Below, piece after piece: positions 36,214-45,064 of a stretch of 64,000 nt of DNA (position 1 is the stretch's first letter; every line of letters begins with the position of its first letter). This DNA is from an uncultured Umboniibacter sp. (GTDB lineage Bacteria; Pseudomonadota; Gammaproteobacteria; Pseudomonadales; DSM-25080), in contig NZ_CANMGY010000011.1 of assembly GCF_947497555.1 (NCBI RefSeq), positions 1 to 64,000 of the forward strand. The letters run 5' to 3'. Position numbers and translations under genes: made by a program. The notes beneath the pieces are model-generated. The model searched no databases, was not told the DNA's origin, and saw only the letters and a list, made by a program, of their open reading frames with translations.

Positions 36214-37626
36214 ATGACTCATAGCTCTGATTTAATCGCCACTGATATCGAAGGATATCTTAAAGTTCACGAAAATAAAGATATGCTCCGCTTCATCACC
36301 TGCGGAAGTGTCGATGATGGTAAGTCGACATTGATTGGTCGTCTGTTATTCGATAGCAAAATGATCTTCGAAGATCAAATGGCTGCTATCGAGAGCGATT
36401 CAAAACGTTTTAATACCACGGATGAAGACTTTGACTTGGCTTTGCTTGTTGATGGTCTTCAATCAGAGCGTGAACAAGGTATTACGATTGATGTAGCCTA
36501 CCGCTATTTTTCGACGGAGCAGCGCAAATTTATTATTGCTGATACGCCTGGGCATGAGCAGTACACGCGTAATATGGCAACCGGCGCATCCACCTGTGAC
36601 CTAGCCGTGATTTTAGTTGATGCACGTCACGGTGTGCAAACGCAGACTCGCCGACATAGCTTCATTTGTAGCCAGCTGGGCATCAAACATATTATTGTTG
36701 CCATTAACAAAATGGATTTGATTGACTACAATCAAGAGCAGTATCAAAAAATTAAAGCTGAGTACCGTGAGTTTTCAGAATCATTAGGCTTTGAAGACGT
36801 ACGCTTTGTACCTTTGTCTGCACTTAAGGGTGATAATGTCGTAAACCCTAGTGAGAGTATGCCTTGGTACCCAGGTGCTACGTTAATGCGTTTGCTGAAT
36901 AGCGTTAACGTTAACACCGTTGAGGCGTTCTCCGATTTTAGATTTCCGGTGCAGTATGTCTGTCGTCCGAATCTAGATTTCCGTGGTTTCGCGGGGACAG
37001 TAGCTAGTGGCTCTATTCGTGTTGGCGATACCGTGTCAAGCCTGCCTTCTGGAAAGGAATCGAAGATTGAGTCAATTGTGACCTTCGATGGTGAGTTGGA
37101 AGAAGCGAGCGCGGGTATGGCCGTAACAATTACCCTAGAGGATGAAATTGATTGTTCTCGCGGTAATATGTTGGTTCGACCTCACCAGAAGCCAATGGCT
37201 TCTAGTTCTTTCCACGCCAATGTTGTGTGGATGGATGAAAAGGAACTTCAGGTTGATCGTGACTACTACATCAAGGTAGGCGCTCACGAAGTTAATGGCC
37301 ACGCGCGGGCTGTTGAATTTAAAGTAGATGTGAATACGCTAGCGAGTAGCGAGGCCAAGTCGCTGCAATTAAATGAGATTGGTCGAGTACTGTTTGATTT
37401 AGATGAAGCGCTTCAGTTTGATCGCTACGCCGACAATAGAAAGACGGGTTCATTTATCATCATTGACCGCTTGACCAACAATACAGTTGGTGCCGGCATG
37501 ATTGTTGATTCGGCAGAAGAGGGCGCGCGTGCCGGGGTTTCTTATTCCGCCGCCGAACTTGAACTGAATAAATATATACGAGAGCATTATCCACATTGGG
37601 GCGCCCGAGATATCTCGCGCGCTTAA
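36214..37626 (+). CDS. cysN: Sulfate adenylyltransferase subunit 1 (GTPase)
   Basis: The GTPase subunit that drives APS formation by CysD. It has 470 residues with G1 [19 protein letters not shown] (about 30-48), G3 [19 protein letters not shown] and G4 [10 protein letters not shown], followed by two elongation-factor-like beta-barrels. There is no CysC kinase domain fused to the end, unlike the CysNC proteins of other bacteria; the kinase is separate at 38886. Length is as in E. coli CysN. A long hairpin lies in the gap before the WecA-like gene. Confidence 0.97.
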   Translation: MTHSSDLIATDIEGYLKVHENKDMLRFITCGSVDDGKSTLIGRLLFDSKMIFEDQMAAIESDSKRFNTTDEDFDLALLVDGLQSEREQGITIDVAYRYFSTEQRKFIIADTPGHEQYTRNMATGASTCDLAVILVDARHGVQTQTRRHSFICSQLGIKHIIVAINKMDLIDYNQEQYQKIKAEYREFSESLGFEDVRFVPLSALKGDNVVNPSESMPWYPGATLMRLLNSVNVNTVEAFSDFRFPVQYVCRPNLDFRGFAGTVASGSIRVGDTVSSLPSGKESKIESIVTFDGELEEASAGMAVTITLEDEIDCSRGNMLVRPHQKPMASSSFHANVVWMDEKELQVDRDYYIKVGAHEVNGHARAVEFKVDVNTLASSEAKSLQLNEIGRVLFDLDEALQFDRYADNRKTGSFIIIDRLTNNTVGAGMIVDSAEEGARAGVSYSAAELELNKYIREHYPHWGARDISRA

Positions 37627-37682
37627 ATAGTTATACGACAGCTTAGGACGAATGGATTCGCCCAGTAAGCATCGCATCAACT

Positions 37683-37719
37683 TATCTATCCTATGTTGCC
37701 TAGGCGCATAGGATGGATA
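37683..37719 (+). other. Long hairpin between cysN and the wecA-like gene
   Basis: Bases 37683-37695 pair with 37707-37719 to give a 13-bp stem with one G-T wobble (ATCCTATG against CATAGGAT at its core); the loop contains the palindrome GCCTAGGC. Only a weak four-base T-run follows, so termination would be partial. Confidence 0.5.
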
Positions 37720-37770
37720 GTGAAAATTTTGTGTTAGCTTGTTGTCACAAGGATGGATTTTTAGAATTAT

Positions 37771-38829
37771 ATGATTGAACTTATTTTATTTACCGTAGTC
37801 CCCATGCTATTGCTTACTAGCTTACTGCGTCCGCTCGCTCATAAATTTGAGCTAGTCGATTATCCTTGCTCACGTAAGCGCCATGAAGACCCAACCCCTA
37901 CCATTGGTGGAGTGTTGGTATTTGGGATGGTTTGCTGGATCACTACGTTATTCCCCGAATACCAGATGGCGCCGCTCCCCCTGCTGGTTGCGGGTGGCGC
38001 GCTGCTATTTTTAGGGCTTTACGATGACGTTTACACGGCTGGCGCACGAGCCCGTCTGACCTTGCAGATAGCATTCTGTGCATTGTTCCTATTTGTTTCG
38101 GGTAAGCACTATGACCTCATTATTCAAATAGCGCCAAATCTCAGTCTTAACCTATCTCCGGGTTTCTTGGAGCCACTTTTCTCACTGATTTTTATTATTG
38201 CCATCATTAATGCCTTCAATTTTATTGATGGGATTGACGGCGCTGCTGCAAGTATGGTGATGGTAGCGCTAGTGGGCTTGCTCGCCTTTCAATCAATCAC
38301 CGGCATACATATTCTCGAATGGTTTATCAAAGCATTGCTCCTAATAACCTTCGTATTTTGGCTGAAGAATACCGGCGTAACGAAACGAGGGCGAATATTC
38401 CTGGGTGACTCAGGGAGTACATTACTTGGATTTTTTGTTGCGGCAGTGCTGCTGTACAATTTTCAAATGGAAGCCGGCAGTTATAAGTTTGGTTGGGTCG
38501 AGGCATTGTTTTGCGTCCTCCTACCGATTCTCGATGCATTAATGGTGATTGTTCGCAGGTTAGTAAAGGGTCAGTCGGCCTTCGCTGCAGATCGCAGCCA
38601 CTTGCACCATCTTTTGATTCTCGCCGGTTTTAGTGTTCGAGCAACGTGGTGTGTCATCGTAATGATTGCCCTGTTATTTTTAGGTTGTGGCTTACTCGTT
38701 AAAACTGTCGCACCGTGGGCAAGTGTCTATATGCTATTAGCTTTATCGTTAGCTTACTTCTTCGTGTTTTTTAGAGCTTCACGATTCGTAAGGCGAGCTC
38801 GAAATATTAGGCTGCTCTTTCAATCATAA
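37771..38829 (+). CDS. wecA: WecA/MraY-family sugar-phosphate transferase to undecaprenyl phosphate
   Basis: A 352-residue membrane protein with about ten or eleven hydrophobic segments. FELVDYPCSRKRHEDPTPTI (about 26-45), LGLYDDVYTAGARARLTLQ (aspartate motif), AFNFIDGIDGAAA, RIFLGDSGSTLLGFF and ADRSHLHHLLILAGFS (H-x-H-H) follow the order of E. coli WecA. It should transfer a sugar-1-phosphate, probably GlcNAc-1-P, from UDP to undecaprenyl phosphate and start the glycan. Its position between cysN and cysC ties chain initiation to sulfate activation. Exact sugar specificity is not readable. Confidence 0.85.
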   Translation: MIELILFTVVPMLLLTSLLRPLAHKFELVDYPCSRKRHEDPTPTIGGVLVFGMVCWITTLFPEYQMAPLPLLVAGGALLFLGLYDDVYTAGARARLTLQIAFCALFLFVSGKHYDLIIQIAPNLSLNLSPGFLEPLFSLIFIIAIINAFNFIDGIDGAAASMVMVALVGLLAFQSITGIHILEWFIKALLLITFVFWLKNTGVTKRGRIFLGDSGSTLLGFFVAAVLLYNFQMEAGSYKFGWVEALFCVLLPILDALMVIVRRLVKGQSAFAADRSHLHHLLILAGFSVRATWCVIVMIALLFLGCGLLVKTVAPWASVYMLLALSLAYFFVFFRASRFVRRARNIRLLFQS

Positions 38830-38885
38830 GTATTTCATGCGGCTGCGTGCACTCTTCACGCGCCGCTCAAATGTAAGGTTTTTTT

Positions 38886-39485
38886 GTGTCCTCATCTAAT
38901 GTTACTTGGCATTCGTCATCGGTTTCAAAGTCCGATCGTAGTTCACTGAATAGTTTAAAGCCTGCTGTACTTTGGTTTACTGGCTTAAGCGGGTCAGGAA
39001 AATCTACTATTGCCAATGCAGTTGAGCAGGAGTTGCATCGAAGAGGGGTGCGTACTTACTTACTTGATGGTGACAATGTACGCCATGGCTTGAATAAAGA
39101 TTTGGGGTTTAGTGACGAAGACCGAATTGAGAACCTTCGCAGAATCTCTGAAGTCTCGAAGTTATTTATCGATGCTGGATTGCTAGTATTAACGGCCTTT
39201 ATTTCTCCCTTCCGTGTTGATCGCCAACGCGTGGCCGAAATGCTCCCAGAGGGCGAGTTTATTGAAGTATTTATTGATACCCCTATAGAAGTCTGTGAAA
39301 GTCGTGATCCTAAAGGACTCTATAAAAAGGTTCGTGCAGGTGAAATTGCGAACTTCACTGGGATCGATTCAGCCTACGAAGAGCCAACTCATCCCGATAT
39401 TCATGTAAAAACGAATGATTATTCTATTGAAGAGTGTGCAGCGCAAATTGTTGATCACCTTCAGGCGAGTCATTATATTTCCTGA
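38886..39485 (+). CDS. cysC: Adenylylsulfate kinase
   Basis: Phosphorylates APS to PAPS, the sulfate donor of sulfotransferases. It has 199 residues, with P-loop [20 protein letters not shown] (about 28-47), [20 protein letters not shown] with DRIENLRR, and [13 protein letters not shown], all diagnostic of CysC. The C-terminal [18 protein letters not shown] is also typical. It starts at GTG 38886. It lies 56 bases after the wecA-like gene and is followed by a sulfotransferase gene, a direct supply-and-use arrangement. Confidence 0.97.
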   Translation: MSSSNVTWHSSSVSKSDRSSLNSLKPAVLWFTGLSGSGKSTIANAVEQELHRRGVRTYLLDGDNVRHGLNKDLGFSDEDRIENLRRISEVSKLFIDAGLLVLTAFISPFRVDRQRVAEMLPEGEFIEVFIDTPIEVCESRDPKGLYKKVRAGEIANFTGIDSAYEEPTHPDIHVKTNDYSIEECAAQIVDHLQASHYIS

Positions 39486-39545
39486 TGATTACGTTGAATT
39501 GGCGATTAGCTTTACTTACTTCAACCTGTGAGAGGTAGAGGAGTT

Positions 39546-40580
39546 ATGAAGCCGAAGCTAATTATTCACGGTGGAACCTACAAAACGGGTTCAACGGCGA
39601 TCCAGAATTTCTTCCATTTAAACCGGCAAGCAATCCACGCTAGCACTGGCATCCTATACCCCGATACTGGTCTAAAACACGGCAATGGAGTGGGTGTTCG
39701 ACATTTTTGGTTGAGTCAGGAGCTTTTCTGGGGACGCAGGAATAACATTGATAACTGGGGACAGTTGATACGAGAGACAAAGCGCTCAAATGCTGTGTTT
39801 ATATCGCATGAAAGGCTTGTTGGTTCAGACGTTCCTCGTCCAGAATTTTTAAATCTAATTGCAGCGCACTTCGATGTCTACTTAATTTGCTACCTGCGCC
39901 CGTTTGAGGAGTATCTCGATAGTAAGTATCGCGAGTGGATTCGGCGACAATGGTTTAGTGGGGAAGCGGAAGACTTTATTGCCGCACATTTTTCGAGCGC
40001 TAAATATTATTCAAATCTAGCGCGTTGGGCTGATGTCATCGGTTGGGATCGTATTCACTGTAAACGCTATGATCGAGCAGAATTGTTGGGCGGTGACGTG
40101 GTGATGGATATTGCCCAGCAGCTTGAGGCTATCACGGGCGAAGTTATTGATGTTGGCTCATTGAAGCGCCCAAAGGCACCGAACGATTCGTTGAATAGCT
40201 ATCAGGTGCTCGCACTGTTAATTCGTAATAAAATTTTATCCAGTGGCGTCTGTGATGATGTTGCCAATCCCCGCGATAAAATGAATCAAGCGATTAAGCA
40301 AATGAAGCTGGCTAAGAAAAATGCTCCGGGAAGTAAATCAGGGTTTATTGAGAAGCTAGTGCACAACGAGGAGCTATGTTCCCAAGGGTTACTCTTAAGT
40401 AAGTCATTGGCTGATGACTTAACCGAGCAGCTCGATAGTGAAGGTAAAGCGATTGAACGAAAATTTTCAATTTCTCTGGAGAAGAGTTCCAAATATATGG
40501 ACCTATACAACGATAGCTTTAGTTCTGCTGCGATCCGTGATGAGCTCAAGCAGCGTCTTCTGGCAAGTCTTGAAAGGTAA
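39546..40580 (+). CDS. Sulfotransferase-like protein downstream of cysC
   Basis: A 344-residue protein with P-loop LIIHGGTYKTGSTAIQNFFH (about 5-24), related in form to the GPGKTGTSAIQ-type proteins of this locus, and ICYLRPFEEYLDSKYREW as the likely 3'-phosphate motif. The C-terminal region is helical and lysine-rich. I start it at ATG 39546, which has an AGAGGAG upstream; a GTG at 39528 lies before that site. It probably uses the PAPS made by CysC next to it. The acceptor is unknown. Confidence 0.72.
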   Translation: MKPKLIIHGGTYKTGSTAIQNFFHLNRQAIHASTGILYPDTGLKHGNGVGVRHFWLSQELFWGRRNNIDNWGQLIRETKRSNAVFISHERLVGSDVPRPEFLNLIAAHFDVYLICYLRPFEEYLDSKYREWIRRQWFSGEAEDFIAAHFSSAKYYSNLARWADVIGWDRIHCKRYDRAELLGGDVVMDIAQQLEAITGEVIDVGSLKRPKAPNDSLNSYQVLALLIRNKILSSGVCDDVANPRDKMNQAIKQMKLAKKNAPGSKSGFIEKLVHNEELCSQGLLLSKSLADDLTEQLDSEGKAIERKFSISLEKSSKYMDLYNDSFSSAAIRDELKQRLLASLER

Positions 40581-40695
40581 ACCGACGCATACCTTTTATT
40601 TATCTGAGATGCTCATATCAGCTTGATAGCTGCCTTATTCGGCCCCAACGCTAGAAGCTTTGTGCAGCAATCTATCTTGTAACGCGATGGACGTT

Positions 40696-40744
40696 TCAAC
40701 ACTTAACGCTCAACACTTAGTGCTCACCACCCAACACTGAGCGC
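40696..40744. repeat. Array of 14-base near-repeats
   Basis: Three units, TCAACACTTAACGC (40696-40709), TCAACACTTAGTGC (40710-40723) and CCAACACTGAGCGC (40731-40744), with a half-unit TCACCAC between the second and third. They sit in the convergent gap between a sulfotransferase gene and a beta-barrel gene, ending six bases before the latter's stop codon. Within it, CACTTAGTGCTCA is partly palindromic. Confidence 0.7.
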
Positions 40745-40750
40745 TAACGT

Positions 40751-41275
40751 TTAGAAGCGATATCTTAAAACGATACTGGCCCAGGAAAAGTCGTCAAATT
40801 TACTTCTCCCTGTCATGGCCTCGGTATCGTACGAAACATCAGTACTCGTAAAGGAAACTTCCGCGCCGATATCCCACCGACTGAAGCGTTGCAGTTTGTA
40901 GTCAACACCAAAGCCGACAGTGTAGCCTAGGCCGGTGGCCTCGCGTTCGTATCTTGAAGCGCCGGCATACCCTCGAATAGCGAAGCGATTTGACAGGGAA
41001 TGAGTAAATTCCGCCACACGCCAGGTGATTAGCATTTCGCTGAAATCATTCTCGGATATACCAACAGGAAGCAGTTCAATCCCCATACCTAACGTTGTTT
41101 CGATGCCTGTCTTCATGGCAACGTGCCCCTGAAGGCTAACGCGGCCGCTGGTATTGGTGGCAAGATTATTAGAGTGATAAAGCGCGGTAGCGCCAATACC
41201 TGTGGACCACTTCGTTGCTGCAAAGGTGGGTGAGGCAGCGCTTAAGCAAAATACTCCGAGTGCAAGATACTTCAT
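40751..41275 (-). CDS. Small outer-membrane beta-barrel-like protein
   Basis: The 174-residue protein has a Sec signal peptide (MKYLALGVFCLSAASPTFAA) and a mature part with alternating polar and aromatic beta strands ending ASIVLRYRF, a C-terminal aromatic residue as in outer-membrane barrels. About eight strands would fit the OmpX/OmpA-type fold. Its ATG overlaps the stop of the Wzi-like gene (ATGA), so both come from one message. It may help glycan attachment or export, but this is inferred only from the partner. Confidence 0.65.
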   Translation of the reverse strand: MKYLALGVFCLSAASPTFAATKWSTGIGATALYHSNNLATNTSGRVSLQGHVAMKTGIETTLGMGIELLPVGISENDFSEMLITWRVAEFTHSLSNRFAIRGYAGASRYEREATGLGYTVGFGVDYKLQRFSRWDIGAEVSFTSTDVSYDTEAMTGRSKFDDFSWASIVLRYRF

Positions 41276-42750
41276 AAGCTGATTCCTATTTGAGCTTTAA
41301 CAAATGATTGGTCGAAAACATCCTTACCCAGATACAGGCGCGCTTCGAGGTAGTGGCTGTTCCAGGGAAGTGAGGTCCCCAAATCTAGCTCGTAACCATC
41401 TTGGTAACCATAGGATGACCATTCGGAGTCATTGCTAATATATCGAAAAGTGGCCGTGTACTGAGTGTCTAGGCCTTGGAAAAACTGTGCTCGGATCGTG
41501 GCGGATTGACCCGAGACGCCTCGTGCGGTAGTGCGATTGTTATTAAACCAGTGGCCCATTCCCGCACCATGATTAACATAGCCATCTTGGTAGATGTGAT
41601 GGGTGTACCAGCCATTTTGCCAGCTGGATACTTCGATACCCAGCGTAGAGCTAGCCGCCCGTCCAATCCCAGGGAGCGAAGGGAATATCAGTCCGCCAGT
41701 GATTGCTAAGTTACCTAAGCGGGTATTTTTGTCAGTTGCCGTATCTTCCCCGGCGTATTCGCCGTAGATGGAAAATGGGGTAGAGCCCTTAAAGTCCATA
41801 CGAGTGCTAACCGATGCAAGTTGATTACCAAACTCACACGTGTTTTGAACAGTGGCGCCACAGCCTTCAATGCCGTCATCGCCATTATTATCGTAATCCA
41901 CCGGGTTGAAGAAAGCTTGAAGGATTGATTTCGCAGTGATTTCGCGAGAACCGCCGCCAAATTGCATCGTCCGATTAAAGGCAAACGTCCAACCATCAAC
42001 AGGTTCTAAGGACAAATGAGTGCTAACCAGAGCGGGCTCACCCGTTTCAACCGTGTTGCCGTACAGAATTTCATCGTACTCACTGAGTTGCCTGAAACCT
42101 AGCTCATAACGCAAATTCCAAAGCGATTCATAGGGCAAAACATTACTCAACGTGACCCCTAGTGATGGGGCGGCGTTTGTGGAGAGAAGCAGCGCACTAT
42201 CAAATGAGGGCGACATCCAGCTATCGCGATAGCCAATGTCCAGTTGGGTGTTAAAAGCATGAAAGCTGACATAGCTGTTACTGGGAACGGAGACTTCTTC
42301 CCCTTTACTATTAACCTCGTAGTAACTAGCCCCGGCGGAAATGCTCATCCAGTCACCTAGCTTGGCATAGCCGACAAGGTGGCCGTTGTATTCTGACGAA
42401 AGCTGCTCGCCATATTGATTAGCCTCTAGGCGGTCAATCAGCTCGTTGTCATACGATACGTCTGTATAGGAAGTTGATACCTTCGCTACCGAAATACCTA
42501 CGCTATCTCGATAGCGCTCAAGCTGTGATTCAATACTGGCGAACACGCGTGGGTGCCGATAACGGGACTTCTCCAAGTAATGCTCAACTAACTCCAGGTT
42601 ATAGGGCTTGCTGAGTGTAGGAGCTCCTGCAAGAAGCAGCATTTGTTCAATCCTAGCATTGAGCTGAGTATCTTGGCTGGGGATGTACAAGCCCGCCCAG
42701 GCACTTAGTGGAGCAAGTATGAGTAATGACGCAGTAACATGTTTTATCAA
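41272..42750 (-). CDS. Capsule assembly Wzi-like outer-membrane protein
   Basis: A 492-residue protein with signal peptide (MIKHVTASLLILAPLSAWAG), a short helical start (LNARIEQMLLLAGAPTLSKP, about 31-50) and a long series of amphipathic beta strands, as in the Wzi family of 18-stranded outer-membrane lectins. In E. coli, Wzi binds group 1 capsule at the surface. The first block, with LYIPSQDTQL then Y-N-L-E-L-V-E-H-Y-L, is what I recognise. It is convergent with the cysC operon and divergent from galU. The family fit is good, a capsule role probable. Confidence 0.75.
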   Translation of the reverse strand: MIKHVTASLLILAPLSAWAGLYIPSQDTQLNARIEQMLLLAGAPTLSKPYNLELVEHYLEKSRYRHPRVFASIESQLERYRDSVGISVAKVSTSYTDVSYDNELIDRLEANQYGEQLSSEYNGHLVGYAKLGDWMSISAGASYYEVNSKGEEVSVPSNSYVSFHAFNTQLDIGYRDSWMSPSFDSALLLSTNAAPSLGVTLSNVLPYESLWNLRYELGFRQLSEYDEILYGNTVETGEPALVSTHLSLEPVDGWTFAFNRTMQFGGGSREITAKSILQAFFNPVDYDNNGDDGIEGCGATVQNTCEFGNQLASVSTRMDFKGSTPFSIYGEYAGEDTATDKNTRLGNLAITGGLIFPSLPGIGRAASSTLGIEVSSWQNGWYTHHIYQDGYVNHGAGMGHWFNNNRTTARGVSGQSATIRAQFFQGLDTQYTATFRYISNDSEWSSYGYQDGYELDLGTSLPWNSHYLEARLYLGKDVFDQSFVKAQIGISL

Positions 42751-42980
42751 AGGGGTAGCCTCTATTGATAATTATTATGGCAGAACGGGTATTCAGTCAG
42801 CTGATTCAGCCTGGTAAATCATTATAGAGAGTTCCACCTATTGCCGTCTAGCAGTGCGTTGTTTGGGAATGAATATAAGCGGGAACCAAGCTGAGAGATG
42901 GTAACGAATTTTAGCTTAGGTTAAACTCTAGAGACAATTCTAAGCTGTTCTTCAGCGTGATATAAAAGAGATGAGTTACT

Positions 42981-43871
42981 ATGCACAAAGTCACTACTGC
43001 CGTTATACCTGTTGCCGGGTTGGGGACACGAATGTTACCCGCCACCAAGGCGATTCCAAAGGAAATGTTGCCAATTGTTGATAAGCCATTAATTCAGTTC
43101 ATTGTGAATGAATGCGCCGCCGCAGGTATTACTCAAATCATTTTGGTGACTCACTCCTCTAAGAATTCGATCGAGAATCACTTTGACACCTCATTTGAAT
43201 TGGAGGCTACGCTTGAGAAGCGAGTGAAACGACAGCTCCTTGAAGAGGTGCAAGCCATTACGCCGGAAGGTGTGACGATTTTGCATGTCCGCCAAGGTCA
43301 CGCCAAGGGATTGGGACACGCGGTACTGTGTGCACATCCTATTGTTAGAGATCACCCCTTTGCCGTCGTGCTCCCCGATGTTATTTTGGATGAGTATACG
43401 TCGGACTTAAAAACCTCTAATTTAGCAGCCATGGTTGCGCGCTACGAAGCAACTCAAGCTTCACAGATTTTGGTTGAACCCGTGGCGAAAGAGCAAGTCT
43501 CTAATTACGGCATTGTCGACTGTAACGGCGAACAGTTCTCCGCAGGTCAAACGGCAGTCATTAAGCGTATGGTTGAAAAGCCTGCGGTTGAAAATGCTCC
43601 GTCGAATCTTGCGGTAGTAGGGCGTTACGTCCTTTCTCCAACCGTCTGGAGTGAACTTCAGCGCACACCTCCCGGCGCGGGAGATGAGATTCAGCTAACT
43701 GACGCGATAGACCATATTATTGAGCAGGAAACGGTAGAGGCTTTCCATATGGAGGGTGTTGCCCACGATTGCGGCAGTAAACGCGGTTACATCAAAGCCT
43801 TCGTCAGTTACGCGATGCGAAATGAAGCCTATCAAGAGGCCATTGAATCTGTGGTCAACGCCGCCAACTAA
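42981..43871 (+). CDS. galU: UTP-glucose-1-phosphate uridylyltransferase
   Basis: Makes UDP-glucose, the precursor of UDP-galactose and UDP-glucuronate. The 296-residue protein has [20 protein letters not shown] then [18 protein letters not shown] (nucleotide-binding and sugar-phosphate regions), [10 protein letters not shown] and RMVEKP, and [17 protein letters not shown] near the end. All are typical of bacterial GalU. galE follows after 10 bases, forming a UDP-sugar pair. The upstream gap holds a 7-bp inverted repeat (AGCTTAG/CTAAGCT, about 42913-42946) that may be part of its promoter. Confidence 0.96.
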   Translation: MHKVTTAVIPVAGLGTRMLPATKAIPKEMLPIVDKPLIQFIVNECAAAGITQIILVTHSSKNSIENHFDTSFELEATLEKRVKRQLLEEVQAITPEGVTILHVRQGHAKGLGHAVLCAHPIVRDHPFAVVLPDVILDEYTSDLKTSNLAAMVARYEATQASQILVEPVAKEQVSNYGIVDCNGEQFSAGQTAVIKRMVEKPAVENAPSNLAVVGRYVLSPTVWSELQRTPPGAGDEIQLTDAIDHIIEQETVEAFHMEGVAHDCGSKRGYIKAFVSYAMRNEAYQEAIESVVNAAN

Positions 43872-43881
43872 AGGTTAATTT

Positions 43882-44901
43882 ATGTCAGTGTTAGTAACAG
43901 GCGGAGCAGGTTATATTGGCTCCCATACCGCAGTAGAACTTCTTGATTCGGGCTTCGATGTGGTTGTGGTGGATAACCTCTGCAATAGTAACAGGGAATC
44001 ACTACGTCGAGTTGAGGCGCTTACGGGTAAAAAGCTGACGTTTATCGAGGGTGATATTTGTGATGCTAACTGGTTGGATCAGGTCTTCGCCAGTCACAAC
44101 ATAGACAGTGTTATCCATTTTGCAGCGCTCAAAGCGGTTGGGGAGAGTGTCAGTCGGCCAATCGACTACTATCACAACAATGTTAGCGGCACCTTAGCGT
44201 TATTAGCGGCTATGAACAAGGCAGGGGTTAGTAAGCTAGTGTTTAGCTCCTCGGCAACCGTTTACGGTTCATCGGCTAAGGTTCCCTACCGTGAAGATCA
44301 AGCTACGGGAGGCACGACTAACCCGTATGGCTCTTCCAAGTTGATTATCGAAAATATGCTGCTTGACTGCGCCAAAGCTAATCCTGCTTTATCGGTGGCG
44401 ATGCTCCGTTATTTTAACCCCATTGGCGCACATGAATCAGGTTTGATTGGTGAAGATCCGCAAGGAATTCCCAATAATCTGATGCCATTCATTGCTCAGG
44501 TGGCGGTAGGAAAGCGCTCACAGCTGAGTGTTTTTGGCGGTGATTACAATACGCCAGATGGCACCTGTTTACGAGATTATTTGCATGTTGTAGACCTTGC
44601 AGTAGGCCATGTCCAAGCATTGGACTGGGTGGCTAACAATCAAGGGGCAAAACCATTTAACCTCGGAACCGGTAACGGAACCAGTGTTTTAGAAATGATA
44701 GCAGCCTTTGAAGCGGCCTCTGGCGTTAAGATCCCGTACGAAATAGTCCCAAGACGAGAGGGTGATTTGGAAGGTTTTTGGGCTGACTCTCGCTTAGCTG
44801 AACAGGAGTTAGGCTGGAAGGCTAAACTCAGTTTGGAGCGAATGATGATTGATACTTGGCGTTGGCAGCATGGCAATCCAAATGGCTACCTTCCCAGCTA
44901 G
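43882..44901 (+). CDS. galE: UDP-glucose 4-epimerase
   Basis: Interconverts UDP-glucose and UDP-galactose with bound NAD. The 339-residue protein starts VLVTGGAGYIGSHTAVELLD (G-x-x-G-x-x-G, about 3-22), has VFSSSATVYGSSAKVPY (catalytic Ser/Thr) and NPYGSSKLIIENML (Y149-x-x-x-K153), and RYFNPIGAHESGLIGEDP. Length is normal. It is translated with galU and is followed by a terminator. It implies galactose in the glycan or general cell-wall use. Confidence 0.96.
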   Translation: MSVLVTGGAGYIGSHTAVELLDSGFDVVVVDNLCNSNRESLRRVEALTGKKLTFIEGDICDANWLDQVFASHNIDSVIHFAALKAVGESVSRPIDYYHNNVSGTLALLAAMNKAGVSKLVFSSSATVYGSSAKVPYREDQATGGTTNPYGSSKLIIENMLLDCAKANPALSVAMLRYFNPIGAHESGLIGEDPQGIPNNLMPFIAQVAVGKRSQLSVFGGDYNTPDGTCLRDYLHVVDLAVGHVQALDWVANNQGAKPFNLGTGNGTSVLEMIAAFEAASGVKIPYEIVPRREGDLEGFWADSRLAEQELGWKAKLSLERMMIDTWRWQHGNPNGYLPS

Positions 44902-44924
44902 CCAAAGATGACCACACAGTTTCT

Positions 44925-44955
44925 AAAATGGGCAGCCTTAGGTTACCCATTTTTT
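44925..44955 (+). terminator. Rho-independent terminator after galE
   Basis: AAAATGGG (44925-44932) pairs with CCCATTTT (44946-44953), and the T-run extends to 44955. The inner CCT/AGG bases can also pair. It lies 24 bases after the galE stop and before the convergent permease gene. Confidence 0.8.
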
Positions 44956-45064
44956 GTCAGTCGCTATCGATTTAAGCGACGTGTTCCAAGCTTGGATTAA
45001 TTGTTAGGTATCGATTTTCATATATTGAGTGGCCGGCATAGTCGGCGACTGAGCCGCAGGCAAT

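Noticed and set aside
40696-40744. Possible CRISPR-like array.
   Set aside because: The repeat units are 14 bases and directly adjacent, with no spacers and no cas genes in the window.
42751-42980. Possible JUMPstart/ops element in front of the glycan operons.
   Set aside because: I looked for the GGCGGTAG core before the glycan operons and found no credible match; only a 7-bp inverted repeat lies upstream of galU.
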